From DASYXZ01 sp035308965 (GTDB taxonomy: Bacteria; Acidobacteriota; Terriglobia; UBA7540): a stretch of DNA of 64,000 bases. Positions 25,996 to 34,606 of the stretch are shown here, one piece after another. Every line of letters starts with the position of its first letter. Position 1 is the first letter of the stretch. Where the stretch lies: positions 62,001 to 126,000 of the forward strand of contig DATGFN010000025.1 in NCBI GenBank assembly GCA_035308965.1, read 5' to 3'. The notes under the pieces were generated by a model. The model searched no databases, was not told the origin of the DNA, and worked only from the letters and a program-made list of their open reading frames with translations. The position numbers were made by a program, and so were the translations under genes.

Positions 25996-26589
25996 ATGAT
26001 TCGAAGAATATTTGCGATTTGCTTTGTCATGGTTGTTATGCCAGCGGCGATGGCTCTTGGGCAGGTCCTTCCGCGACCCAAAGTTCAAGCGGTCGCAGGC
26101 AATTCCAATGGAGGCGTCGATGGCTCGGTCGCTCCAGTAACTGGCGCCACGGGTTACAGGTTTACATTGAAGGACCCAGCAGGATTGGTGGTCGCGACTC
26201 AGACGACCGCTTCCCCACAGGCGTCGTTTGGTGGACTCCCTGCGAACAGCCTGTTAACTCTCACAGTGGCGGCGACAAACTCCACCTCCGCGTCCCCTGA
26301 TTCCGATCCCGCCACGGCACTCACGGCGCCCGCCGCTCCTACCGGGATCACCGGGCTGGGTGGAAAGAACAAGGTCACCGTCTCATGGGCCGCAGCGCCC
26401 GGCGCGGCGTCGTATCAGTTGACCCTCAGCAACGGACAGAGTTTCACTACGGCTTCTACGAGCTACATCGTTGGCAACCTGCCGACCGCAACGAGCTACA
26501 ACGCCATTGTTGCATCCATAAACTCAGCTGGCTTGCGAGGCTCGTTTTCCGCAGCGGTCTCCGTCAGGACGGCAAACATCGCTGAATAG
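25996..26589 (+). CDS. Secreted fibronectin type III-like protein
   Basis: CAAGGAGAAACACTA before ATG 25996 and the signal peptide IFAICFVMVVMPAAMALG fix the start, although the frame is open to 25720. The mature 175 residues hold two FN3-like repeats, each with an ATGYRFTLKD / AASYQLTLSN strand and a PANSLLTLTVAATNS / PTATSYNAIVASINSAG strand. It is probably a surface or periplasmic binding module. There is no enzyme domain. Confidence 0.75.
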   Translation: MIRRIFAICFVMVVMPAAMALGQVLPRPKVQAVAGNSNGGVDGSVAPVTGATGYRFTLKDPAGLVVATQTTASPQASFGGLPANSLLTLTVAATNSTSASPDSDPATALTAPAAPTGITGLGGKNKVTVSWAAAPGAASYQLTLSNGQSFTTASTSYIVGNLPTATSYNAIVASINSAGLRGSFSAAVSVRTANIAE

Positions 26590-26590
26590 C

Positions 26591-26681
26591 GGTAGCCTCG
26601 GCACCGCTCTTGTGCCGCGAGCTCTTTACAGGGTTACGGCATTACGAACCCACGGTCCCGCGTTGCGGGACCGTGGCAACC
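26591..26681. repeat. R2 structured repeat, copy 4
   Basis: GGTAGCC ... GGCAACC ends. Stem 1 is CGGCAC cgctctt GTGCCG followed by GAGCTCTT. Stem 2 is CACGGTCCCG ... CGGGACCGTG. It sits 2 bp after the FN3 stop. It has no T-run, so termination would not be classical. Confidence 0.7.
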
Positions 26682-26839
26682 ACCACGGATTCGCCTGAGT
26701 TGCCGCACAGACTCCCAAAGCCATACCGCTCATAGGTTTCCCAGGACCAGTCCGTCAGTCCACGGATTCGGCGGGTCGATTCCTGCAACGACCTACGGTT
26801 AATTGCGGCAGCGATAACCGCATTGGCGGGCCGGCCAAG

Positions 26840-27484
26840 TCAGGTCTGCGCGGCGCTTAGCCGCCGTTGGACATACAATGCAGTAGCGATAAAAATGGAT
26901 GCCGCGCAGCCAATCAGGAGCAACCAACCTGAATACTGCATCGGATGCCTGAATACCTGAAGGAAATGCCGGCCGTAGAGCGAGGCGATGGCTCCAATAG
27001 TGAAATAGCGGACGCCTCGGGCCGCCGCGACAACCGTAAGGAACCTGGGCAGCGGATAATTTAATATCCCCGCCGCGGCATAGAATGCACTGGTCGGAAA
27101 AGGGAAGGGGACAAGGGTTGAGAAAACAAGAGCGCCAGTTCCCCATTTCTCGAAGTACGCCAGGACGGTGGCCACCCTGGCCTCACCAAATTTCCTTCCC
27201 AAATAGGCTGCACCTGATATGCGCGCGACGTGGAAGGTGAGGTAGGCGCCGATGGTCGAGCCCAGAGTGGCGGCCGCGGAATAGTACCACCACGGCTCGC
27301 CTCGACGGGCAGCAAGGATCGCCGTCAGAATGTCCGGGCCTCCAAACGTTGGCACGGGCGTGCTATCCAGGATCGCGATAACAAATAACCCGAACGCACC
27401 AAGATGGCGTAAGACCGACGTGTAGCTTCGGTTGGCCCTGACAGGAGATTGAATCAAACTCGCAAGCGTATCGAGAAGTCTCAC
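26840..27484 (-). CDS. DedA/VTT-domain membrane protein
   Basis: 214 residues with five or so hydrophobic segments. GAFGLFVIAILDSTPVPTFG and the loop FEKWGTGALVFSTLVPFPFP (a re-entrant loop with Pro-rich turns) are VTT features shared by DedA and YqaA-type proteins, which move lipids such as polyprenyl phosphate across the membrane. The C-terminal Arg-rich end is cytosolic. It is monocistronic. Confidence 0.8.
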   Translation of the reverse strand: MRLLDTLASLIQSPVRANRSYTSVLRHLGAFGLFVIAILDSTPVPTFGGPDILTAILAARRGEPWWYYSAAATLGSTIGAYLTFHVARISGAAYLGRKFGEARVATVLAYFEKWGTGALVFSTLVPFPFPTSAFYAAAGILNYPLPRFLTVVAAARGVRYFTIGAIASLYGRHFLQVFRHPMQYSGWLLLIGCAASIFIATALYVQRRLSAAQT

Positions 27485-27540
27485 AAAGTCTCCTTTGATA
27501 AGATAAACCCAACCCGGTCGGAGCGCGCATCAATTCTTAG

Positions 27541-27710
27541 CAGTGGTGTCATTTGCGCGACGTGAGCGCTCCCGCGCACCGTCAATCCCGCGAAGGCGGG
27601 GAATCCAATCCACTAAATCATTAGAAATGCGTGGACGAGAGAATGGATTCGCGCCTCCGCGGGAATGACCAATTCCTCGAAATGAATCCAAGTCCAAGTG
27701 ACACCACTAC
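27541..27710. repeat. R1 palindromic repeat, copy b (with both tails)
   Basis: The most complete copy: GTGGTGTCATTTG at the left end, an inward hairpin GTCAATCCCGCGAAGGCGGG (27581 on), AAATCATTAG in the middle, CGCGGGAATGAC to 27669, GAAATGAATCC, and CAAGTGACACCAC at the right end. The inverted termini 27543-27555 and 27698-27709 suggest a MITE-like unit of about 170 bp. Confidence 0.8.
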
Positions 27711-27873
27711 CCAATTCGTATGGAACTTGACTACGGGGATGCCTGGGGGGATACTAAGCCCGCCCGAGGAATGGGCGAAGGAAAGTCCCAATTTCAAAAT
27801 CAAAAATGAGGGAAGGTTTTGAGGGCAGCGTGCCCAAAAGCTGTGCTAGTTAGTGCCCGAACTTGTATCGCTT

Positions 27874-27960
27874 GGAGCGCGCGCGTCTCGCCCGCTCTTT
27901 CCTGATCATTTGGTTGCGGGCGCGCCCCAGTCCACTACGTGGGGCCCCGGCACGCGCTCC
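27874..27960. repeat. R3 inverted repeat, copy 1
   Basis: GGAGCGCGCGCGTCTCGCCC and GCTC face GCACGCGCTCC at the right. On the other strand the inner part reads CCAAATGATCAGGAAAGAGC then GGGCGAGACG, matching the copy at 37808 (CAAATAACAAGCAAAGAGCG). It lies in a 630 bp gap without genes. Confidence 0.65.
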
Positions 27961-28116
27961 CAGTGAAATTAAGACATTACATCTTGTTGGCTTAATTTGC
28001 GTTGGGCATGGCAGGTGTGAAGTAATGCCCATGTCCACTTCGCACGCATTAAGCAAAAGCGGCCGCAAGCAAAAGGAAGACCTGCAAATAATCCTGTTCC
28101 TATGGAGAGGGTAAAC

Positions 28117-28902
28117 ATGCCTCGATTCAAGTTTCAGATTCTTGCCGTTTTAGTGGTTCTCGGAGCGATGGCGGCTGGTTGCGCAAAGAAAGAGACCGGC
28201 CCGCCTCCCCCGGAGATACCGCCAGACGGCGTCACGGGCATCCCGGCGCCGACCGATCGCGACTCGAGCATGGCGCCCGTGGACCTGCCCGTTGCAGGCG
28301 CGGTTAAAGAGGTGAAGGCCAAAGTCCTGGACAAGGATGCCGACGACAAGACCAAGGGCCTTGTGCGCATCAAAGTTCTCGACCTTGATGGGCCCATCGA
28401 GGTCAGCGATAACACTCACCTGGAAGTCTGGAAGCCGGGGTCTGATCCTGAAGAACAGAAGCCGGAGCTGAATGATTGGGCCTCGCATGAGCCCGCCATC
28501 GCGCCGGGAACCTGGGACGTACGCCTCATCTATGATGAGGGTAACGTGTGCAAAGCTGAAGGGTGGATTAGGAATGTGCCGGTGGTGGCAGGCAAACTCT
28601 GGAAGGCAGAAGCGATTTTTGCGGCGCCGATGCAGTGGGTCCGCGTCTACGGCACTCTGGGCGGAAAAGACGTGGCCGACAATATGCACATTGATGTCTT
28701 TAAGTCGGGCACTGACCAGCAGGAGTTCCAGCCCATCACCAGTTTCTGGAGCACCAATAAAGTGCCTTTGCTGGCCGGAAATTACGATTTGCGCGTCACC
28801 TACGACAAAGACAATGTAAAAGCAAAAGGGGCGCTCCCAACCTTTGCCGTCGCCGGAAATCATGGAGTCCAAAAAAAGACTATTGTGCTAACCAAGCAAT
28901 AG
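28117..28902 (+). CDS. Lipoprotein of unknown function
   Basis: GGAGAGGGTAAAC before ATG 28117. The lipobox VVLGAMAAGC places the lipidated Cys at residue 22. A Pro/Glu-rich spacer follows, then repeated beta-sandwich-like units with AIAPGTWDVRLIYDEGNV and VPLLAGNYDLRVTYDKDN, so the protein has two similar domains (about 60-150 and 160-260). They resemble carbohydrate- or protein-binding folds; no catalytic motif. It is followed 40 bp later by a second exported gene. Confidence 0.7.
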   Translation: MPRFKFQILAVLVVLGAMAAGCAKKETGPPPPEIPPDGVTGIPAPTDRDSSMAPVDLPVAGAVKEVKAKVLDKDADDKTKGLVRIKVLDLDGPIEVSDNTHLEVWKPGSDPEEQKPELNDWASHEPAIAPGTWDVRLIYDEGNVCKAEGWIRNVPVVAGKLWKAEAIFAAPMQWVRVYGTLGGKDVADNMHIDVFKSGTDQQEFQPITSFWSTNKVPLLAGNYDLRVTYDKDNVKAKGALPTFAVAGNHGVQKKTIVLTKQ

Positions 28903-28941
28903 CGGCGCACGGCTAATTTCATTCGAGGAGGAAATTCAAAC

Positions 28942-29355
28942 ATGACGAAACAGGGTGTCAGATTCTTGTTGACGCTCGTTTTTCTGGGTGCTTGCCTAAT
29001 GTTGACCGCGCCCCAAGAGAAGGTGGCGGCAGCTAACAACGGGCACGTGATCGCGATGCATCTTGCGGCATCGCCGGCCAATTACAACGGCGCTTGTCCA
29101 ACCACCATCAGATTCGGCGGCTGGATCACCATGGCCGGAGGACCGGGGAAGATGACTTACGGAGAATTCAGGTCCGACGGCGGGCACGGTAATGGAGGAA
29201 GCCACGACTTTGAGAAACCTGGTACGTGGCGTTCACCCGAGCTCACCAAGTGGGAGTTGGGCGGCCCCGGCAAAACGTTTAACGGGTGGGTGATGATCGG
29301 AAGCGGAAACGTCAAGTCCAACCGGGCCGCTTTCCGCGTACACTGCACGAAGTGA
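28942..29355 (+). CDS. Small secreted hypothetical protein
   Basis: CGAGGAGGAAATTCAAAC is a strong ribosome site. A signal peptide (FLLTLVFLGACLMLTA) leads into 105 mature residues with two Cys (GACPTT and VHCTK) likely to form a disulfide. The Gly-rich GGHGNGGSHDFEKPG loop and GNVKSNRAAFRVHC end suggest an immunoglobulin-like sandwich. It is probably co-transcribed with the lipoprotein upstream. Confidence 0.65.
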   Translation: MTKQGVRFLLTLVFLGACLMLTAPQEKVAAANNGHVIAMHLAASPANYNGACPTTIRFGGWITMAGGPGKMTYGEFRSDGGHGNGGSHDFEKPGTWRSPELTKWELGGPGKTFNGWVMIGSGNVKSNRAAFRVHCTK

Positions 29356-29554
29356 CCGGGGTGTCCACCGTCCGCGGGCGGCTATTGGATTGGAATTGAT
29401 TTCCTTCGGCAACTGTGCCCGATCAGAACGATTGCGGCCGTCAGAATACCCTTGCAGGGCCCCGATCACATCGAGACCCTGCACTCTCAACCTCAGGAAC
29501 GCCGAAGTCCAGCCTTGGCCCTGCTACATTCAACCTACCGCCTTACCCAACCGA

Positions 29555-30079
29555 TCACTTCTTTTTCTTGCTGGGGTCGTCGTTGGGATCGATGTAGTTG
29601 AATTTCACCGGCGCCGCGCCGTGAATCTGCACCACGGTTTCACCGTTGCTCATGGCGTAGTGGTGCATGCTGGGATCGAGGAAAGCAAAGCTGCCGGCAG
29701 GGAACGTCATCATTTTGCTTTCATCAAACTTATCCCCCATACCCACCTTGAAGCTTCCGGAAATGATGGTGACATTTTCGCGTTTGGGGTGCCAGTGCGG
29801 AGCGATCTTGTAGCCGTCGGGCATCTTCAGGCGAACGGTATAGTCACCCGTAGCTCCCATTGGATTGCCTTCCAGCACAGCCAGTGAAGCTCCCGGCTGA
29901 ATAAATGGAGGCGCGGGGCCCCATTGAACTTCGTCGGGCGCAAAGGCGTTCTTGGCTTTCATCGGCTCTTTCTTCGCAGCGGATTTGGTTGCCGACGACT
30001 TGGAAGCGGTCTTGGCGGCCTCCTGTGCTACTGAGAAAGAGCAAAGCAAAATGATAGAGACAAGCAGTATTTTTTTCAT
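29555..30079 (-). CDS. Exported cupin-domain protein
   Basis: AAAAGGAGAAACC before ATG 30079 and a signal peptide (KILLVSIILLCSFSVAQ). After a Lys/Ala-rich spacer comes a single cupin: IAPHWHPKRENVTIISGSF (two His and a Glu of the metal site) and FAFLDPSMHHYAMSNGET (third His). It could be a small-molecule-binding or dioxygenase-type cupin; related exported cupins are often unassigned. 174 residues with a Lys-rich tail. Confidence 0.8.
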   Translation of the reverse strand: MKKILLVSIILLCSFSVAQEAAKTASKSSATKSAAKKEPMKAKNAFAPDEVQWGPAPPFIQPGASLAVLEGNPMGATGDYTVRLKMPDGYKIAPHWHPKRENVTIISGSFKVGMGDKFDESKMMTFPAGSFAFLDPSMHHYAMSNGETVVQIHGAAPVKFNYIDPNDDPSKKKK

Positions 30080-30281
30080 GGTTTCTCCTTTTAGCGAATA
30101 GATAATACGAAGAGCGGGCATGAGTGTCAACCGGATTCATGGCTTTCTAATTGGCAGTGTGAGGGATGGGGTTGAAGTGCTATGGGCGTGGTCATCTCCG
30201 GTGCCCTTCCTCGGTGCACTCCGTGTCCTCTGTGGTGAAATCTTAACTTCAGGCGCGGACTAACCGGGAACTTCATGCCTC

Positions 30282-30572
30282 TCACATATTGACCTGCTGC
30301 GAGCTTTTGCGCCGAAGGTACCAGCACGGCGGGTAGCCTAAGTGAGGGAAAATTGAATTCACGCAAGCCTGATCCTGGGGAGGATTGAAATAGAATTCAG
30401 TCTTACCGTTCTTCTGTTTTACGGCGTAATTAGTCTGGACTGTTACTGTTCCCATCGGATCACGACGGCCGAATATCCTGATGCGAAGGAAAAGATAATC
30501 TCCCGCATACAAGACGCACAACGATAATGCTGCGAGTGCTATGTCCCGCTTTATGTTTTTGTGCAGCCGCAA
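30282..30572 (-). CDS. Small membrane-anchored hypothetical protein
   Basis: One N-terminal membrane segment (LAALSLCVLYAGDYLFL), then GTVTVQTNYAVKQKNGKTEF and ACVNSIFPHLGYPPCWYL with two Cys that could pair outside the membrane. I recall close look-alikes in other acidobacterial genomes, where it stays a conserved hypothetical. It is monocistronic. The next 437 bp hold no gene. Confidence 0.65.
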   Translation of the reverse strand: MRLHKNIKRDIALAALSLCVLYAGDYLFLRIRIFGRRDPMGTVTVQTNYAVKQKNGKTEFYFNPPQDQACVNSIFPHLGYPPCWYLRRKSSQQVNM

Positions 30573-31009
30573 TGGATTAATTCAGCGTGTTGAAATATTA
30601 CAACCCTTTATTCCAGCCGCGTTTGAAGTTTGCCGCGCGAAGCTAAACCACGACTGCGGCCGCAATCTCTGCCTGCCACTATAAACTATCAATTGAATCT
30701 GCTCAACAGATCTAGATAAATGGTCGTATCTGGTTGACGAAGAGGCGGCTTTACGCCGCCACATGGCGAGCCCCAAAGCACGACCTGGGGTCCCCGCAAC
30801 TCGCCGCTAGAAGGTCCAAACTGTACCCCTTCCGAAGGGATTCGTCGAAAAAGAACGGCTGTGAGAAGGGTATCATAAGGACTCAAAGGGTAGAAAACAC
30901 AATTGATACAGGAAACAACACACTCCCGGCGTCACGCATCTAATCTATTGAGATCCGGCGGCTTTGGAAGTTTATTTCCAGCCGAATCTCAGTAGGGAGG
31001 GCACAAGTT
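30573..31009. other. Intergenic stretch with small hairpins
   Basis: No supported gene. A GAGGCGGCTTTACGCCGCC hairpin lies near 30742. AGTAGGGAGGGCACAAGTT at the end is the ribosome site of the next gene. Confidence 0.4.
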
Positions 31010-31414
31010 ATGAAACGAATTCTAATGGCATCAGCAGTTGCCCTTTTGGCGGTCCTGAGTTTCGCGCCGGTGGCATCGGCCAGAGTGCGCGTATTTGTCG
31101 GCGGAGGGTATGGGTTTTACGGCCCTGGTTATTATGGTTGGGGGCCTGGCTGGTATGGTCCTTATGGCCCTTACTACGGCCCCAATGCGTATTCGAACAC
31201 CGGACAGGTAAAAATTGAGGCTCAGGCGAAAGGCGATTCGATTTTTGTTGACGGCGGCTTTGCCGGAATCACGGGCAAGCTCAAGAAGTTCCCGCTTCGA
31301 CCGGGAACGCACAACATTGAACTTCGCGATCGCGATGGGCGCACCTATTATCAGGAGCGCGTGGAAGTGATTCGCGGCCGAACTACCGATATTAGACCTG
31401 GGGTCCGAAGTTAA
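31010..31414 (+). CDS. Secreted PEGA-like protein with Gly/Tyr-rich segment
   Basis: Signal peptide (AVALLAVLSFAPVASA), then GYGFYGPGYYGWGPGWYGPY, a low-complexity Gly/Tyr/Pro stretch. Residues 65-134 are PEGA-like: DSIFVDGGFAGITGKLKKFP, RPGTHNIELRDRDGRTYYQ and VEVIRGRTTDI. PEGA modules are thought to mediate binding at surfaces. The protein is probably outside the inner membrane. It is monocistronic. Confidence 0.75.
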   Translation: MKRILMASAVALLAVLSFAPVASARVRVFVGGGYGFYGPGYYGWGPGWYGPYGPYYGPNAYSNTGQVKIEAQAKGDSIFVDGGFAGITGKLKKFPLRPGTHNIELRDRDGRTYYQERVEVIRGRTTDIRPGVRS

Positions 31415-31611
31415 GGTCGCGGACGACATTCCGCCATGGGTGTTATCTCCTCACCCATGGCAGGAATGACCACGGCAGCGTGAGCCCGGGCACTCGCCCA
31501 CGAGACCCGGGCTCAGGCGGGAGGGAGGATAACAAAAGTCTCCCTTCTGTCCGCGCGTTTGGCTCCCGGAGGGTAGCTGAGGCGATCCCACCACTTTCAT
31601 TCAACCATTCA

Positions 31612-33375
31612 TCATTTTGTTTTTCTCTCCAGAGGTGCAATTTCACCTTGGAGGATTTTCAGCGCTGGTTCGAGGGCGAGAGCGTGGCCGTATGTAACCA
31701 GAGCTGCAGAGTTCAAACCCATGGCGACCTGAATCCTGGCTTTGAGAATTTCCAAATGGGAATCCAAGAAAGGAGTTTGTTCAGCAAGTTCGGCCTCCGC
31801 CAAAGCGCTGGGAAGCTTCTGTTGCATATAAAGGACGCGGCTTAAGCCGTAGTGTATCCGCCCGCTCCGAGGGTTTAGCGCCAGTCCGTCGCGGTATGCC
31901 TGCTCTGCTTCGTTCAACCCGGCGTCACCCGCCATCTCAAAGCGTACCCCACGTGCGTAATCAATCTCCGCTCCGGCGAATTGGGCGGTTTGCATACAGA
32001 GGAACGCGGCGCATACAAGTGCCGCCAAACTCGCTAGAACGCGCAGGCTCATTGATCGCAAACTGGGGGGTTGACCGTGGTCTTTATCAGGCGCAGAAAT
32101 CAAAGCGGGAAACGCCATAAGAGTAAAAATCAAGATAAGCGTGGGAGGCACGGCAAATTGGAAATTAAATACTGAGTCCGCCAGAATGGCAGCCATGCCT
32201 CCGGCGCTTGCCGCAAGCAAGTGGCGAGTTTGGGAATCCCCGGCAATCAAACCTTCGCGCAGCTCTTTTGAATAGGCCCACAGGAGCCATACAAACGCTC
32301 CCAGTCCAAGCACTCCCGTTTCCAGTAAGAGTTGCAGAGGATCGTTATGGAGCTGCGCGATGTTGCTCCAATACCCGGCCTGGTCCGGGTGCGCGGCAAG
32401 GAAGCGCGCTTGCAATTCGAGAAAACGAAGTTGGAATGACCCCCACCCGCAGCCGAGAAGAGGGTGTTGAGCGAAGAGGGGCCAGCTCACCCGCCAGAGA
32501 TACATGCGCCCCGTAAGCTGGTCCATAAGCCTTTCCGGCAGATTGGAAAACATGGGCACGGCGAGCCCGATGAAAGTCGGCGGGAAAAACAAAAGGCATA
32601 TCGAAGATTTAAGTCCCGCATGTCCTGGGATGGCAGATGCGGTATTCACAATTTCAGGATTTGGAGCCGGCCGTGAACGCAGTAACCAGAGCCAGGTAAG
32701 AAATCCAAGAATCAGCGCCGCCCAGGCGCCATGCGATTGTGTACCCACGATCGCCAGTACAATTGCCGCGGCTGAGGCAAACCACACTAACTTGGCGGCG
32801 AGGCCTTGCGCCACAAGGCCCAGTGCTAGAACGATAAAGACCACGCCCACCAAATATCCGGCGACCAGATTAGGGTTCCCAAATGTCGAGTAGAGAGCCA
32901 TGCGGTCCACCAATTTCCCCTGTGCCACCTGGAAGCCGCCGAAAACCAGGGGGTCGTGCCCCAGCCACTGCGCGAGGGTGATTATTGCGACTAGGGTGCC
33001 TGCGGATGCCATGAGCAACGATAGCCGCCTTAATGTCGAAGGGCCGTTGGGGAATGAAAACAAGATGAGCAGCCACGCCGGTCCACAGAGGAAGTACCGG
33101 GCTTGATCCAGACTGAATTCCGGTGATGGACTATTGACGCAGGAAAGTAAAACGCTGCATGCGAGCAGCGCAATGGGCCAGGCGAAATGCAAGCGGGGCG
33201 CGGGTCCGCGTCGCCAAAAGTATGTGATGGCCGCAACCGCAAGGCCCGCCACCACAAGCCATTCGGTGACAATGATTTTTGGAGTGCTGAATTGTTCGGT
33301 TACAGGGCGATAAAAAACTAGCGGCAGAATGAGAATCAGTCCTGCCTCTAGAAGTATTTGCCAGACTACAGCCAT
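31612..33375 (-). CDS. O-antigen ligase-like membrane protein with TPR tail
   Basis: About 587 residues. Ten or more hydrophobic segments fill residues 1-430. The large periplasmic loop holds LHNDPLQLLLETGVLGLGAF, the Wzy_C/WaaL signature with its conserved His. The C-terminal 150 residues have TPR-like helices (AEQAYRDGLALNPRSGRIHY, then a second repeat). Such fusions ligate polysaccharide or glycosylate proteins. It could transfer O-antigen or act on pilin, but it is not next to the pilin genes. GTG/ATG alternatives lie at 33393 and 33375. Confidence 0.8.
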   Translation of the reverse strand: MAVVWQILLEAGLILILPLVFYRPVTEQFSTPKIIVTEWLVVAGLAVAAITYFWRRGPAPRLHFAWPIALLACSVLLSCVNSPSPEFSLDQARYFLCGPAWLLILFSFPNGPSTLRRLSLLMASAGTLVAIITLAQWLGHDPLVFGGFQVAQGKLVDRMALYSTFGNPNLVAGYLVGVVFIVLALGLVAQGLAAKLVWFASAAAIVLAIVGTQSHGAWAALILGFLTWLWLLRSRPAPNPEIVNTASAIPGHAGLKSSICLLFFPPTFIGLAVPMFSNLPERLMDQLTGRMYLWRVSWPLFAQHPLLGCGWGSFQLRFLELQARFLAAHPDQAGYWSNIAQLHNDPLQLLLETGVLGLGAFVWLLWAYSKELREGLIAGDSQTRHLLAASAGGMAAILADSVFNFQFAVPPTLILIFTLMAFPALISAPDKDHGQPPSLRSMSLRVLASLAALVCAAFLCMQTAQFAGAEIDYARGVRFEMAGDAGLNEAEQAYRDGLALNPRSGRIHYGLSRVLYMQQKLPSALAEAELAEQTPFLDSHLEILKARIQVAMGLNSAALVTYGHALALEPALKILQGEIAPLERKTK

Positions 33376-33455
33376 GCTTCTTCCAGGTGTCATTGAGAAG
33401 GCGACATGCCCGCTCTTCGCTTCTCCCGCAGTCCTTCCATCTCCAAATCTCCCTC

Positions 33456-34340
33456 CTATTTCCCAAGTTTCTTTTTGAGGTTGTCGAGTTTCGCCGGGCT
33501 CGACTGGGGAGCTCTGAGGCCGTAGACCTTTCCGTCGCTAAACGCGAGGCGGAAAATCTTATAGGAACTTCCCATCGGATCTTGAATTTGGGTGATGTCT
33601 TGCACCTTCGATATGGGCTGGTTAAAAATCGTTTTTCCTTCCTGGACAAAGCTCACCGAGCCTGACCTCAGAAGCAGCTCACCCTTTACTCCATCCTGTG
33701 CAAACTTTTGGCCCTGCTGTGCCATCTTCCCCATCTGCATGGCAGCTTCTTGCATTTTTTTCATAAAATCCGGATCCATCGGATTGACTTTTCCACTCTT
33801 TACATCATCGGCCATTTTTTGAGCGCTTGCTTGTGCGGCGTCCATCGTCGCCAGGGCTTTCAGGTCATCGTCGGGCACCAGCGAGAATTCGCCCAACCCC
33901 ACGGGCATGGAAGTAGAAGAATTGGAAACGCCGAAGTTGACGGATTTCACTTGCACCACTTCCGGCGTCCCCTGGACGGAAGGCAGAATCTCGCTGCCCG
34001 GTCCCCTCACAAATTCCAGATACACGTCGCACGGGCCTTCGGGCACACTCTCGGGAAGAGTGACGTGAGCCACGGCTCGAGCCGGACTTTCTATTTTGAA
34101 ACTGTCAATGTGGGCATTCCGGGAATCCTTGCACCCGATGCGCAAACTCACTCCCGGCGCCAGGTTTTTTCCGGTGATCACCAGGTCGCCGCTTCCGCCC
34201 GGAGGCACGGAATTTGGAGTGACCCCAGAAATTTCTGGCACGGGCCCTTTGGGAGTCTTGGACACTTGCGCCCATCCGTTTCCCAATCCCAAGATGGCCC
34301 ATGAGAAGGCGAAGACAAAACGTAAACACGTCAGCTTCAT
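33456..34340 (-). CDS. Exported IPT/TIG-domain protein
   Basis: 294 residues with a signal peptide (FVFAFSWAILGLGNGWAQ). VPEISGVTPNSVPPGGSGDL to LPESVPEGPCDVYLEF is an IPT/TIG immunoglobulin-like domain. Residues 165-215 are a Met/Lys/Ala-rich helix (MKKMQEAAMQMGKMAQQGQK), and the last 70 are a beta region (SYKIFRLAFSDGKVYGLRA). Function unknown. It is read in the same direction as, and 81 bp upstream of, the O-antigen-ligase gene, so the two may be co-transcribed. Confidence 0.75.
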   Translation of the reverse strand: MKLTCLRFVFAFSWAILGLGNGWAQVSKTPKGPVPEISGVTPNSVPPGGSGDLVITGKNLAPGVSLRIGCKDSRNAHIDSFKIESPARAVAHVTLPESVPEGPCDVYLEFVRGPGSEILPSVQGTPEVVQVKSVNFGVSNSSTSMPVGLGEFSLVPDDDLKALATMDAAQASAQKMADDVKSGKVNPMDPDFMKKMQEAAMQMGKMAQQGQKFAQDGVKGELLLRSGSVSFVQEGKTIFNQPISKVQDITQIQDPMGSSYKIFRLAFSDGKVYGLRAPQSSPAKLDNLKKKLGK

Positions 34341-34450
34341 TGTTATTCCTTCTTGAATGGCAAAATCTTATCGATGCGAAGGTTCAGCGAAGTTAGTCGA
34401 TGGCTTGGCGAAAGTCAAGAGCGTGCATTTGGGTGCATTTGGGTGAAGTT

Positions 34451-34600
34451 GTGCCATATGGAATTGGATTCATTTCGAGGCCCGCCGCAGCGGGTCATTC
34501 GCGCGAAGGCGGGAATCCTGTTATTTGGTCGCTCATTTCTAATGATTTAGGGGATTGGATTCCGCCTTCGCGCGAATGACGACGCGCGGGAACATCCGCA
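34451..34600. repeat. R1 palindromic repeat, copy c
   Basis: GGATTCATTTCGAGGCCCGC and CGCAGCGG match the inverted tail of copy a. The core GTCATTCGCGCGAAGGCGGG (34494) to CGCGCGAATGAC (34580) encloses AATGATTTAG. It lies in reverse orientation to copies a and d. Confidence 0.75.
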
Positions 34601-34606
34601 TCTGGC

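Noticed and set aside
22650..26681. R2 repeats as integron attC sites
   Set aside because: They have two internal hairpins, but the attC core sites (GTTRRRY and its partner) are missing, genes between them face both ways, and no integron integrase is in the window.
27850..28114. Short open frames on both strands around repeat R3
   Set aside because: They are created by the GC-rich palindrome and lack ribosome sites or conserved character.
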